Origin: Ganoderma boninense
Lineage: Eukaryota > Basidiomycota > Agaricomycetes > Polyporales > Polyporaceae
Reading direction: 5' to 3'
Length of the DNA: 64,000 nucleotides
Assembly (NCBI GenBank): GCA_002900995.3
Contig: CM035309.1
Span: 558,001-622,000 of the forward strand
Positions 24,475 through 35,976 of this stretch are shown here, in pieces. A model generated the notes under the pieces. It did no database searches, had not been told where the DNA came from, and saw nothing but the letters and a program-made list of their open reading frames with translations. How positions within the stretch are numbered: the stretch's first letter is position 1; every line of letters begins with the position of its first letter. A program made the translations under genes and the position numbers.

Positions 24475-25371
24475 CTAGCTTGTGCGCGGATAAGTCACGG
24501 CATGCAGCTTGGCGGCGGGGGCGGGGCGGGCCTGAGCTTCCTCCGCGCATCGTGCGTAGTGCGTAGTGCCGTACAAGCCTGAGGATGAAAGGTACCTACT
24601 GCATGTGCGCAGCCGCTTGATGCTTGATGCTGCATATACGTACAGTATAACGTATGCACTCGAGTGAGTTCGGACAAGCTGGGAGCTGAAACGTACGTGT
24701 TAATGCCGCTGCAATTCAGGCACTCATTTCCAAATGGTATCGGGGGGCAACCGGCGCCGTTTTACAGGGCAGGGCGCGGGGACCGTTGCGGCTTGCAGTT
24801 AGTAAGTACTTGAAGTTGCAAGAACAAACATCCTGGCAGGGGCAGGGGCACTGGGGAGGGAGCCGTCGGACTAATGCTCTGAGATCTTCCGAGACTGGTA
24901 TGTAAGTACAGGACCGGGAAGCGGCCCGGACCGAGTCCACCATGTACTGTAGTCGAGCACAGCACGTCGGTGGGCACGACGCCGACGCTGGGCACAATCT
25001 CTGCCGGGTGCGCGGGTGGGTCCTGCTTAGCCGTCGGTGGTCGCTAGCCTCGCGCTGCAGATGGGGTTGGGGGAGCGGGAGATCGGGTTGGGGGAGTCGC
25101 TCAAGATTCGGATTCGGATTCGTCGCGGGACCTGCCGCGGCGGGGCGATCGAGGGACCGATCCGGTCATGGCCATGGCCAATATGGGGCATGGGGCCGTC
25201 GATGCGCTCGATGGCGACGGCGCCTCCTTCCCCGCTCTCATCGATTACATCTCTGCCCACGCTGCTGCAGACTGTGTCGTCCTGAACTCCTAGCTAGAGC
25301 CCACGGTCCTCTTGCTCTTGCTCTTGTTCCCGCACTACCTCCTCCGCCTGCCACTACGCCGTACGCCGACC

Positions 25372-26231
25372 ATGTCCAAGGCCAAGTTCGACAAGGCTGT
25401 CTCTATCGTCCAGGGTCTCCCCAAGGAGGGCCCCATCCAGCCCACGCAGGACGAGCAGCTCTACGTAAGTGGCAGCCCAAATGTTCTCGCACTCCCGCCG
25501 CCGGAGCGCCCCCTACTGACGCTTATTGTCCGCATCGCTCCAATGCAATGCTAATGCGCATGCTCTCGGAATCGCCATTGTCAATGCGCCCGTCGCCGTC
25601 GCATCACGCAGTTCTACAAGTACTACAAGCAGGGTTAGCCATCCCCCACGCACCTCCCTCCCTGCCCCGCCGCGCCTCCGCGCATGAACTATACCTATAC
25701 GCTGATTATGTATGATCAATGCGTCGTGCCGTGTCGGGGCCATCCATCCATCCACCCATCTCTCTCACTAACCTTCCCTAACCCTCCCTAACCATCTCTG
25801 TCCTCCGCAGCCACCGTCGGAGATGTCAACACTGCGCGCCCAGGCATGCTTGACTTTGTAGGCAAGGCAAAGTGGTACGTCGCGTCGCGCGTCGATGACA
25901 TCTATCTGCCTGCTTCTGCAGGCGCCGACGTGTCGTGTCCTGCACGCTAACCCTATCACTGCGCCCTATTTACCTCCCCCAGGGACGCCTGGAAGAGTGT
26001 CGAAGGCACGTCGACGGAGGATGCGTACTCCAAGTACGTCGAGAAGCTCCTCGAGGTGCGTTACGTGACCCTGCCCGCGCCGATGACGACGACGGCCCTG
26101 GCACCCTTGCACCCTGGCACTGTGGCACCCGGGCAATACAGCGCGACTGACTGGCCGCGCATAAATAGGTGCTCAAGAAGGCGGACTCGGAGGAATCCAA
26201 GAAGTACATTGCGGAGATCGAAGCCGCGTAG
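25372..26231 (+). CDS. ACB1: Acyl-CoA-binding protein (ACBP)
   Basis: Cytosolic carrier of medium- and long-chain acyl-CoA esters, 104 residues. Exons: 25372-25464, 25612-25633, 25811-25874, 25983-26055 and 26169-26231. The family hallmarks are complete: FYKYYKQAT followed by [13 protein letters not shown], then KAKWDAW, then the [11 protein letters not shown] helix. The Tyr and Lys residues that bind the adenine and phosphate groups are in place. The length is slightly above the 86-92 of the animal and yeast proteins, because of the N-terminus and the C-terminal [13 protein letters not shown] helix. Exon 2 is only 22 nt. Introns are 108-177 bp, longer than those of FAS. Intron 2 carries a run of CTAAC-like words resembling both branch points and telomere repeats. 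It plausibly serves the FAS product pool; FAS is encoded 24 kb away. Confidence 0.97.
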
Positions 26232-29200
26232 GAAGCACGGAAGGGCAACTGTGCTCGCAGACGTCGCAGTCGAGAGAGAGAGAGAGCGAGCGAGAGAAGT
26301 CGCTGCGTGATGTATCGTGTAAGACCAAGCTGTACGAAATACATGCAATCGCCCAACGCGTGCATCTCCGGGCGTGTGGCCCCTGGACCCTCCCCGCCGC
26401 GCGCCCGCGCGCGTGCTCGGCCACGAACCTTGTCAGAACGTCATCACGGGCAATGTGGGAAGGCAGGATGCGAGGATGGGTGCATGGGTTCGTGCGCGCC
26501 AGCTTCGACTTCTCCTGCCAACTGCCAGCCGGTTTCCATTTCGGTGGGGGCTGGGTGGGTGCCGCCCGAGCTTAAGTATAGGCAGGGAAGCCGGGCGCCC
26601 AGGTCGACGCCGACGATGCGATACGATACTTATCCAGATACCGATGCCGGGGATTCTAATTTCTGGCACGGGCGAGGCAGCGACGTGCGCGTGTCAGGCA
26701 GGAATCAGGAATCAGGATCGCAGATGGATGGCGGAAGCAAATGTGGAGGGTGTTGGGAGTGCTGTTCCGGGCGATATTGCACAGGACGGACGGGCGTGCT
26801 GATCCTGGGGCGGGCCATAGAGGGCGGTTCTGGAGCGGGATGTGCCCACGGGCAGGGTCCAGGCGAGAGGGAAGGAGGGAGAGGGAGAGAGGCTAGTGCG
26901 CGTCGGGCCTGACATGTGTTCGGTGGCTCTGATGGGCGGCTCGACGCGGCGTCTGAAACGCCATAAGCTGCTGCGAGCTTCCCAGGCGCTCCGGTCTTTG
27001 TGGACTCTCGCGGCGTCTCCGTCAGCACGCCTGCCCACTTCGCCTCGGCGACTTGGGGCCCACATCGCGATCTCGCCTCTTCTCTCTTTTCCTCTCTTTC
27101 TCTGCACCCTGTCGCCCGAATGCGTACGCGCACCGAGCACACGCCGCCCCCTATCCCGCCGTGCCCGGCGCGAGCGTGCAGCAGAAGAAGAGTGTTCGGA
27201 AACATCATCAGCAAGGCGCTGCTGCGTTCGTTCTGGGATCTGAGCGAGCGCCATGGGGTGCTTGAAAGACCGGAGATGCAGCTGCCGGGTTGTCGAGCGA
27301 GGAAGCCCATGGCCATCGCGTCCGAGTGATGATTGCGCCGGGGCAGGGACCCCTCCACCACGCCCCGCGCTTCTCGCCGGACGCCAACGAACAACACTGA
27401 CAGGACGCGTGGCCCCGAACGAAAAACGTACGTACGTAAGTACAGCAAGTACGACCCGAAATCTCTCCCCCCCCAGTTTTTTTAGGTTGCCCCAAAGAGA
27501 CGCACATGCACCAAGCCCAAAATTGCCACTCGCACTCCAGAACATTGCGTGTAAATTAAGTACCTACGTATGTATGTCTACCCGAAATTAATGAGCCCCC
27601 CCAGGGGACCCCGGCCACCGCTAAATTTTCAGAGAGACGCCGTCCCGAAAATGCCGGTTAAGGTTCGGCACGATGCACTGGCCCAGTGGCCATCTGTGGA
27701 CGAGAGACTAGCCGCGTATGGCGCGAGTCTCCTTGTAGCCAATCTCGGATCCTGGGCGCGCGCGATTCTGCATCGGCGACATATCTGGAGCCTGCAGGCC
27801 TCATGAGCTCGCGGTCCGGGTCCTCTCATGAGCATTCATTAATTCATGGCGCTTCTCTCCGCCGGGTCATGTAAGGTCATGTACGTCCTGGACATCCACA
27901 AGGCCGCGCAGTGACTAGTGACCAGTGAACGTTGAACCCATGCCTGTGGCCGTCATCATCCCGCCCGCTGCGCGTACTATGTGCTTGCTATACAGTCAGT
28001 AATGGAATTGAAAGGCCCGGGCTGGCTATGGCGCGCTGGAAAGTCGTGCGTGTGTGCGTGCGCGTGTGTCTGGAGCGCAGGGTCAGTACTGTAGAGCAAG
28101 CACCGAGTGCTAGTATACGTCCTATGGTCGGACTAGCCGATCTGCAGCTGCCCGCCTGAGCGAGAGGGCACGTACACGTATACGGTACAGTACAGTACAG
28201 TACAGTACAGTACAGTAAGGTATCGCGCCCAGTCACCAGTGCGCACGCGAGCCGCTGATAGACAAGGTTGCACAGGCAGGAACACACCCTTGGCCCGTAC
28301 CTGCCCACGCACGCACGCACAATCTTGACATGATGGGCGGACACAGGCAGGCACGCGCGCAGAGGAAGCCTCCCAGGGAACACAGAATGCATGCACCGCG
28401 CGCGCGCCACCGCCGCCCCAGACCAGACAGGCGCGAACTTTGTCGGGAAACAAGCACCGTGCCTAGGTGCTCGGTATGCAGCTTCGCTGAATGCGCGCCG
28501 CTGCGCACGATCGCAGGACGGGACACGAACCGCGCGCCGTGCAGGGACTCGGGGGAGCACAAGACCGCTCGCAGACGGGCCGCGAACCGTCGCGAGCTCG
28601 TAGTACCACACAGAGGCGACGCAGATGGAGATAGAGATAGAATTGACTACGGACGAGGACACGGATGCGAGGAGCTATTTCATATGTGGCGAAAGGCCCC
28701 TTCCAGGTCCTCCGAGGATGCCTCGCTCTCATGGCACAGTACTACTATGTTTATGTTTCATCGCGTTTCAGATGCTCCCCCTAACGCTGGGGAAGACGGA
28801 CCAGAAGCACCGCACAACGTTAACTGAACCCAAAACGCAGTCAGGAGTCTTGAGGCTCAATGAAATTGAAAGCCGACGCGCTCCAGAGAGAAGACTCCGT
28901 CGGAGCCCAGACGAGAATGCAAGGTTGGATCATCGTGGAGGGGAGGCCTATGAAAAGAAATACATTGGAATTTCGATTTGGATCACGAAGGGCTGCGAGG
29001 TCGTACAAAGCGTGTGTCACGCGAGCTATATCTGAATCTGATCGTCGTAGAACGTCGTCGTCGTAAAGGCGTGAGCCGGAGGAACCCACCCCATCATGTC
29101 CATGCAGCATGCGAATCGCAACAAACAACAAAGCAGCAACATGCCGGGGGCGCGAGGTCGAACAAAGGAATAAAGGAACAATGCAATAAGTAGAGGCGAG

Positions 29201-29741
29201 AACGAGAACGAGAACGTCATGACAGGTCGTGAATGCAATGCAATGTCCGAAACAAACGAGCCAAGCAGCTAATGGCAACTGCGTATGTGGGAGACGGGAA
29301 CACCGGAGGAGGGGCGCGGCTGACCGCCGCTCGGGATGCCGGCACAGACGCGAGACGCGAGCGGCGGGGGGGTGGATTAGGGATTGTCGAACAGATGAGA
29401 TAGATCGTCCGTAGGCTACGAAGGGAGATTGTCAGCGGCGCAAGGCGGCTCTCTATGAATAAGCAGGTGCGGACCGAGCCAGACGATAGCCGACGGAGAT
29501 CGACGGGTTAAGGGTTGCGGCTACGGGATGATTGGTACGGGCGTCGTTGATGGGCGGGAAGACGTCGGGGTGTGCGGTGGGTGTCGCGGTCGGAAATCAG
29601 GAGTGGTAATACGGGAATACGAGTGGGGGGAGCGGGGCAGCAGGACGTGGGGCCGGCGAGAAGGACGGGGTGCTGCGAGCGGTGGTCGAGACAAATACCG
29701 ACTGACGGAAAGCCCGGCGAGGCTCGGAGTTCGCCCATGCG
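26232..29741. other. Gene-free stretch (3.5 kb)
   Basis: Holds the ACBP 3' region, with a (GA)7 run at 26272-26286, and the 3' flank of the kelch gene. No frame here has a recognisable domain. A TACAG repeat lies at 28186-28215, and a GTAAGTAC word sits next to CGTACGTACG at 27430-27443. Confidence 0.65.
28186..28215. repeat. (TACAG)6 pentamer repeat
   Basis: Six perfect TACAG units, preceded by related ACGTACACGTATACGG sequence. Confidence 0.96.
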
Positions 29742-32700
29742 TTATGAAGAATCACTCCCAGTACGCCGATCGGGATTAGCAACGAACAGCGAAGGCTTGG
29801 GTGCGATGCCATACACGCTCTGCGTCTTCTTCGACCGACCGGGCAATGTCGGTGGTGGTCGCGAGTGCTCCTCGAACGCAGCCACCCGCGCCGCGACGTT
29901 CCCGACGGTTGTCCTACGAGCCGGTTGTGGTCGCTGCACATCCGTAGAGGCCATTGCAGTAGGGGACGTCACATATCCGAGCCCAGGAGGCCCTGCAGAC
30001 TCGCCAGCGTCACCCGGTATGACAAGAGAGAGAGGCGCTGGCAGCTGCGCATGGGTAGCCTGCTCATAGCTAGATGACGCGGAAGTACTCGACCGGCTGT
30101 TGCGCGAGCCATGTCGAGTACCCTGCAGGACAATGTCCATCGTGCGGCCCATCTTGTCGATCTCGGCCGAGTCCGCCGTCCTCGAGGTCTGCAATGACGT
30201 TGCGGACCGGCCGTGGTGCACGCTTGCGTAAATCGGGTCGTCTCGGCTGCCGCGCTTCGACGGCACGTCCTCAGGCGAAAGAGAGTTGGATGTCTCCTTG
30301 ATGGGGACGAGACGTGGAGGGGGGTTCGGATCACGGAAGTCGAGGGGCTGCTGCGAGCGGGCCCGGGAGGTGTCCGCCAAGAAGGTGCGATCCAGCAAGG
30401 GGGTCTTGGTAAACCGCGACCACCAAGAGTCCGAGCGGCGCATCGCCGACGATATTGAAGGGTTGGCGTCGATGATGGATGAAGGCGGCCTGCGGAGCGA
30501 TGCGAACTCGTGAGAGCTGCGCGAGTTGTCGGTGGAGGTAGGTGGGGTGAAGGTGTCGTTATGCGACGAAACTGAGCCCGTCGAGGGGGTATCAGCAGTC
30601 GTGTTGAACGAGGGCTTCTCCGAGAGGGGCGTCAGCCTCGAAGCGTCGACAGTCGAAGGTTCTACACGGCTGTACAGGTACGGCTTCGGCGGAGGGTCGC
30701 TGATGACGGGTGCGCCCTGGATCTCAACAGCGTCGTCATCGTACTCGTCGCCAGTCATCTTGAAATCCCCGGCGTCGTAGTCGGCGAATGGATCCTCGTA
30801 GTACGTCCACTGCGACACGTCCGACTCCTCCTTCCCGCCCTGGCGCTGCGACGCCGCGCTGTGGAGACTAGGAATGAAGGCGATCTTGTCGGAGTAGCCC
30901 TTGTCTGAGAAGCCGTACGCGGGCTCCTTCTCCCAGTACGTTGCATTGCTATCGTCAGTCGCGTCCCTGTTCCGACGACTCAGCGACGCGTACGCAAGCA
31001 CAGCGCCCCCAACGTTCCTCAGCGACGTCAGCGAGTCATGCACCACGCCTCCCAACGATGGACGCGTCCGGCGTCCGCCGGAGCTCCACGACCCGATGCT
31101 GCCTTCGCGGCGGACGTCGTACCACGAAGGCTCGAACACCCGCGTGTCCTCGTCAGCAAGCATGTCGCGACGGCTCGCCTGCTGGCGTGCTGCACGGCCG
31201 GGCACGAGGCCGACGAGCTTCTGCTTCACGTTCTGCATGGCAGGCACCTTCTCGCGCGACCCAGCGTGACCTGCAACAGGAATGATTGGGCCCTGGGTAC
31301 CATCATCGTCTGTGTCTGAGGGGTCAAGGCGGTGGAAGCTGCCGGTCGCTGGTCGACGTTTGCTTAGGTAGTATGCGGCGGCGCCGCCTGCGACCAAACC
31401 CAGGACACCCGCAACGATACCAGCCGCCACGGCCGCGGTATGGGACTTCTTGGTGTCCCCTTGGGGACTGTCATTGTTGTTGCCTGGGGTCCCGCTCGAG
31501 GTAGGAGATGAACTAGAACCATGCGTTCCTGACCTCGTGGCACTCGAGGAACCTGACGCAACTGGAAGGGTCGAAGAGGCTGGGCTCGGGCTGGTGACGG
31601 TAGCAGGGGGCGTGTACGTGGTTGAGAAAGTGCCTGCAGATGCATCGAAGAGAAGCAGCGACGCGTTCGCGGGCGCGGATTGCACGTATCCTATCAAAGT
31701 TTAAAGTCAAGCGTAGAGAGCGCGAACAGGGGCAGAGGAAAAAGGGGTTAGTTCAGCACACGGGCTGAGCAATGGAAGCGAGAGCAAACTGCACGCACCA
31801 AAGCCGAAGATAACGTCCGAGCCTACTGCCACGGCGAAGTGGTCGCGGCGAGAGCCGACTTGCGATAGCGCCTCAACCGCAGTCCATGACATGGGACTCT
31901 GGGTCGTATCGAGCACCCACCCGTCGCTGAACACGTTCTGCATGACCGCATCTGCTCCACCTTGAATGAGAACCTTGCCATCGTCAAGGATCGCCGCCGC
32001 AAAGCCGCGCCTAGGAGAGGGCAGCGATGAATTCGCAACTTCTGACGTTGTCCATGCATAGCTCGACTGGGTAGTATCCAAGGCCCACACGGTCGAGAAC
32101 GGCAAGAGCGTGCTCTCCGAAGGGGAGTATCCACCGAAGACAAGCAGTCGCCGATCCGGAAGCACGACAGACGCGTGCCCGAACAAATCCGGGGGGCCAT
32201 TCGTGGTGGGGAGTTGCGTGAACGAAGGGGCAGACGGATCGAACACATAATGGTCAGAGAATGCGCTCCCCGAACCGTCTGTCTTCTCCCCTCCGATCAG
32301 GAAAACCTTCCCGCCACTCTCGCAGGCTGTGTGGTATATGCGTCGGAGTGGCTCGCCGGCCCAGGACTGGCTCTCAATGTGCCAGACAGGTCCTGTGCGA
32401 TTTGACGCGTCCAAGAGAGCGGCGGAGTCGGCTTCCTCAGGGTCTGCTATTGGGCCATTCGGCCCCGGGTCGCCGCCAAAGAGGAGTAAGTTCGCGGTGT
32501 CGAATGGGGTGACTGTATGCCAAGCAACCGCGGGGCCTTGGGTACTCGTGACATGCTGCCAGGGTGGGGAGGAGAGGTCGAAGGAAGAGTTGAGTGGGAG
32601 GTAGAGGATGTCGTTGTTGACTGGGGCAGAAGTGTACGCGAACGCGTTATATTGGTCTGTCCGTCCTCCTTGGACGAGTAGCACGTCCTCGACGAGTGCG

Positions 32701-33236
32701 GAGGCCTGTCCCCATCTGCAAATCGGGTGTCAGCATTGTCAATCGCTGGTGCTGGAGACCTCTCGAAAATCTGGGCTGCTTCAACTGGAACGGAAAACAC
32801 AGTGGCAGAGTTGAACCACAAACAGGGTTGAGCTGGTAGTTATTGGGCCAGATGGTATGATGTCATATCAGAACAACCCAAAATGTATGGAACATACCGC
32901 TCGAGTTTCCATCTCTCACAGGCATTTTCATCGGACGCCAAGTCTCCCAGCATAATAGAAAGACATTGATAGAGCCTGCCGTATGATCGCAGAGCTCTCC
33001 CAGACCGGCAACTTGAGATCCTCCTCATGCATAGGTTCCCTCATTTGGAAGACATATTCTTCCCATATTATTTCTTCACCAACCTCGAATTGAAGCAGCC
33101 CAAGACCCACGGAAGTGAATCAACCTATACCGAGCACTCACCTAGGAACCGCCGAATACTGCTGCGCCCAAACGAAATCCTCCACGAACGATAGGACGAG
33201 GAGCGAGGAGATGCTAGTCCCGAGGAGAGTATACAT
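29742..33236 (-). CDS. Kelch-propeller type I membrane protein with long cytoplasmic tail
   Basis: Predicted cell-surface protein of 986 residues; exons 33236-33142, 32715-31799 and 31690-29742. Residues 1-26 look like a signal peptide (hydrophobic LLGTSISSLLVLSFV, then WAQQ). Residues about 32-340 contain five kelch-like units with Gly-Gly doublets (LLVQGG, LLFGG, FLIGG, LLVFGG, VLIQGG) and a galactose-oxidase-type propeller. A Ser/Thr-rich stalk (about 362-410) leads to one transmembrane helix at about 422-446 with the basic stop-transfer SKRR. The remaining 540 residues are cytoplasmic, Ser/Pro/Asp-rich and probably disordered. They end with an RPPPTLPGR segment (948-956) that fits an SH3 ligand. 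Intron 1 is unusually long (426 bp). The role is unknown; a wall- or surface-sensing receptor or adhesion protein is inference. Confidence 0.9.
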
Positions 33237-34019
33237 AGTTTTTCGGATCAGAGAGCGAGCATACAGAGAGAGTACATGTAGAGAAGAGGTCGTTATAGGT
33301 CGTGAGCGAGGGAGAGAGGATGGAGTCCTGACTTCAGACCACAGCCCACAGGTTGGAGCCACAGCCGCCAGGCGCTCCCTATTTGTCCTTGTTAGGATCC
33401 CAAGCCATCGCCCTCAACCGTCCTCCTCCGACGCCCCACCTTCGCTACTCCTCTCTCCAACAATTCATCCATGTTCGCTACAGTCCGGGTCAACATGGAC
33501 GACGTCCTCCACTTCGACTTGACCGTCTGTCTATGAACCGCACAGCCCGCCCGGAGCCCCTGGAGTACACCGCGAGCCGACAATCATCCTGTGCTTTCAC
33601 AAGCAGATGAGTCCCCTGTTTCTAGGCGGTTTAAAAATATTGCGCAGTTGGAAGGCGACCTTGTGCTTCCGTGCGATTCAACATGCATGCTCGAGCCTCG
33701 CCCACCAAAGCCCTCTACCCCTATGACCTCGATCTTGTTTGATACAGTTGGCGATAACGAGCTTGTGCTCCAAAGAGCGGCCTTGAGGCTGCAGGTCTTC
33801 GGGCAATCGACGCCGTCGTGCTGACATAGTTCTCGCTGTGACCAACGTGCACCACGGGAGGCCACGAGTGGATCCCATAGTCACACAGCGCAAAGACGTT
33901 GGAGGGTATAAAACAGATCTATCCTACTAGTACTACAGAATACAGATGTGAAAGGGCGTATAATACAGCGATGAGGTAGTCCATCCAATGCAGCAATGAC
34001 GACGACGGTCTCCGGCCCC
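33237..34019. other. Intergenic region between kelch and DnaJ genes
   Basis: Promoter side of the kelch gene and 3' side of DnaJ, both on the minus strand. A plus-strand TATAAAA at 33907-33913 points into the DnaJ 3' end and has no gene to serve. It may simply be an AT-rich 3' region. No coding frame is supported. Confidence 0.65.
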
Positions 34020-35560
34020 TCATCCCAGGATTTTCCGGATGCCCTCCTTCTGCGCGGGAGTGAGCCTGTCGGGGAACACAACCTCCCATTTGACAGTCAA
34101 GACCCCCTTTTGCTGAACCGTGCCCGCCTTCCGTACAGGCATCCCCTCTCCACGAATCAGCGTCGTCTGCCCAGGCTTGACGATATCCGTCGGCGGCGCG
34201 ACCTGGATCTTCCGCCCGTCAAGGTGCTCGACAGCCTGCTGCGTGCCAGAGCCGGTGAGCGCGTCGACGAGCGGGATCTTCAGCGTCGTCACGAGGTCGT
34301 TGTTGTCGCGCGTGAACCGCGCATGGGGCTTCTCCTCGACGACGAACACCAGGTCCTGCGCCTCCCCGCTCGGCTGCTCGTTCCCCGCGCGCGGGAAGCG
34401 GATCTTCGTCCCGCTCTTCCACCCAGGGAGCACCTGGATCTCGAGCACCTTGTCCTCCGTCTTCCCGTTCAGCAGCCGCCGCCCGACCTTCAGGTGTTTC
34501 GTCGTGCCCGAATAGAGGTCCTCCAGCGAAACCTTAAGCGGCTTCGTGATCTCGCTGGGCTGCGGCGAGGTGGGATTGGTCGCACTCCGGTTGGGGGTCG
34601 CGCGGCCGGAGGGCATGCCTCCAGGCATACCCCCAGGCATACCCCCGGTGCTGAAGAACGTCGAGCCGGACATGTCGTCGTCCTCGTCGCGTCCGCCGTA
34701 CATGCCTCCGGTGCGTGTTGTCCGCGTTCTTGCACCGCCAGGGAAGCCCCCACCCATCCCGCCGAAGCCCATGCCCCCGAGTCCGGACATGCCGAAGATC
34801 TGTCTGTGAAGTGAAAATAGCAGCCGTCAGCATCCGCACAGGCATGGATGCACTCTGCGGAAAAAAGACGCGAAGATGCGAAGAGACGGTGAGACGGTGA
34901 GACTTACTCGAAGATCTTGTTCGGGTCCGTTGGCGAGAACCCGCCTGGGCGGCCACCGAACCCCCCCGGGGCACCTCCAGGCCCGGACGTGAATGTGAAG
35001 GTCGAGCCACCAGGGAATCCACTGAAGCCGGAGAAGCCGCTGGGCCCGTTGGCACCTTGTGGTGGTACCCCGCCCTTCAGGCCTTCCTCGCCCAGCTGGT
35101 CGTAGATTGTCCGTTTTTGCTTGTCGCTCAGGACTTCGAAGGCCTCGGAAATCTGTGGGTAAAAGAAGGTGAGCATGTGGCACAAGACACGGCCCAGTGA
35201 TACTGAGCGTGACGCAGAGAAAGATTTGAGGGCCTCATGCGTGTATGGGCTTGAGCAACGGTCACGTCCATAGGCGTACCCGCCTGCTCCTAACCCATTC
35301 CTGCACGCGGTTCCTTCTGAAATGCGACGTGGGATGAAGATGAACGTACCTCCTTAAACTTTCGAGATGCCTCCTCTGAACCAGAATTGCGATCGGGATG
35401 CCATTTCAAGGCCTGAAACCATTTCAGTCAGTACTTGCTCGCGACCACCCTATATGCGCCTCATTAAAAGAGTACTCACCATCTTCTTGTACGCCTTCTT
35501 GATGTCATCGTCGCTGGCGTCACGAGGAACACCAAGGAGCTTGTAGTAGTCGGTACCCAT
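34020..35560 (-). CDS. SIS1: Class II (type B) DnaJ/Hsp40 co-chaperone
   Basis: Cytosolic/nuclear Hsp70 co-chaperone of 390 residues. Exons: 35560-35480, 35412-35350, 35152-34908 and 34803-34020. The J domain (1-70) begins [11 protein letters not shown] and carries the HPD motif at 32-34, which stimulates Hsp70 ATPase. A Gly/Phe-rich region follows (about 75-150), then a Gly/Met-rich segment (about 130-190). Two C-terminal substrate-binding beta domains start at about residue 215 ([20 protein letters not shown]) and run to the [13 protein letters not shown] helix. There is no CxxCxGxG zinc finger, so it is type II, like yeast Sis1 or S. pombe Psi1. Upstream (minus orientation) lie a TATA-like word near 35646-35650 and a candidate heat-shock element at 35712-35724, consistent with stress induction. 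SIS1 is the closest familiar name; exact orthology was not tested. Confidence 0.95.
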
Positions 35561-35711
35561 GGTAGCGTGTCGGGTAGCTCAGAGAGGGAGTTACAAGCGC
35601 AGTGAAAGTGTGTCAAGGCAGACAAGCAGGAGGTCCGGGTCGTCGTTATATTCCGTGGTCGCCGCATTCTCGATCGTGCCCACACACTGGCGGACACGCC
35701 CGACATTGCCA

Positions 35712-35724
35712 GAACGTCCTAGAA
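35712..35724. promoter_or_regulatory. Candidate heat-shock element
   Basis: GAA-CG-TCC-TA-GAA matches the Hsf1 pattern nGAAnnTTCnnGAAn, with one change in the middle unit (TCC for TTC). It lies about 150 bases upstream of the DnaJ ATG, a typical position. Confidence 0.55.
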
Positions 35725-35810
35725 CGGACGTGCAGCGCTCAGCCACAGTGACGTCGCTACCCGTACTCCGCTTTCCTCTCAGCCGTCTCCGCGACTCCTG
35801 GCTTCCGGAG

Positions 35811-35816
35811 CACGTG
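35811..35816. promoter_or_regulatory. CACGTG E-box upstream of VTC1
   Basis: Perfect CACGTG palindrome 161 bases before the VTC1 ATG. In yeast, phosphate-responsive VTC genes are activated by Pho4 through this core. Whether this fungus uses it likewise is inference. Confidence 0.5.
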
Positions 35817-35976
35817 CCTGCCCAGACGTGACGCGTTACGTTACCCTTAGGTCATAGGGGTGTGACCTGTCACGTCGGACACACGTTTGCGGGCCGGATG
35901 TCGCCCTCGTCGTGCAGGTCGTTCTCCCACCGTCCTTGTCTTCTGTCGACCACAACGACCGCCCTGCACGACAGCG

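Larger units (their letters stand above)
18134..25371. other. Gene-free stretch (7.2 kb)
   Basis: No supported gene. The segment at about 19000-19760 is pyrimidine-rich on the plus strand and gives overlapping open frames in two phases (up to 253 codons) with no domain signature. The stretch holds two long C homopolymers, a GTAA repeat, three copies of the dispersed 13-mer CCTGAGGCCTGAG, a copy of CTTACCCACGG, two copies of the GCTGGGAGCTG word and several GTAAGTAC words. The last 100 bases before 25372 should carry the ACBP promoter; they contain CTCTTG/CTTGTT pyrimidine repeats but no clear TATA box. Confidence 0.65.
35561..35976. promoter_or_regulatory. Divergent DnaJ / VTC1 promoter region
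   Basis: The ATGs of the two head-to-head genes are 416 bases apart. The DnaJ-proximal half holds a TATA-like word and a candidate heat-shock element. The VTC1-proximal half holds a CACGTG E-box. The two genes may still be regulated independently. Confidence 0.7.

Noticed and set aside
33907..33913. Plus-strand TATAAAA as a promoter
   Set aside because: No plus-strand gene follows; it lies in the 3' flank of the minus-strand DnaJ gene.
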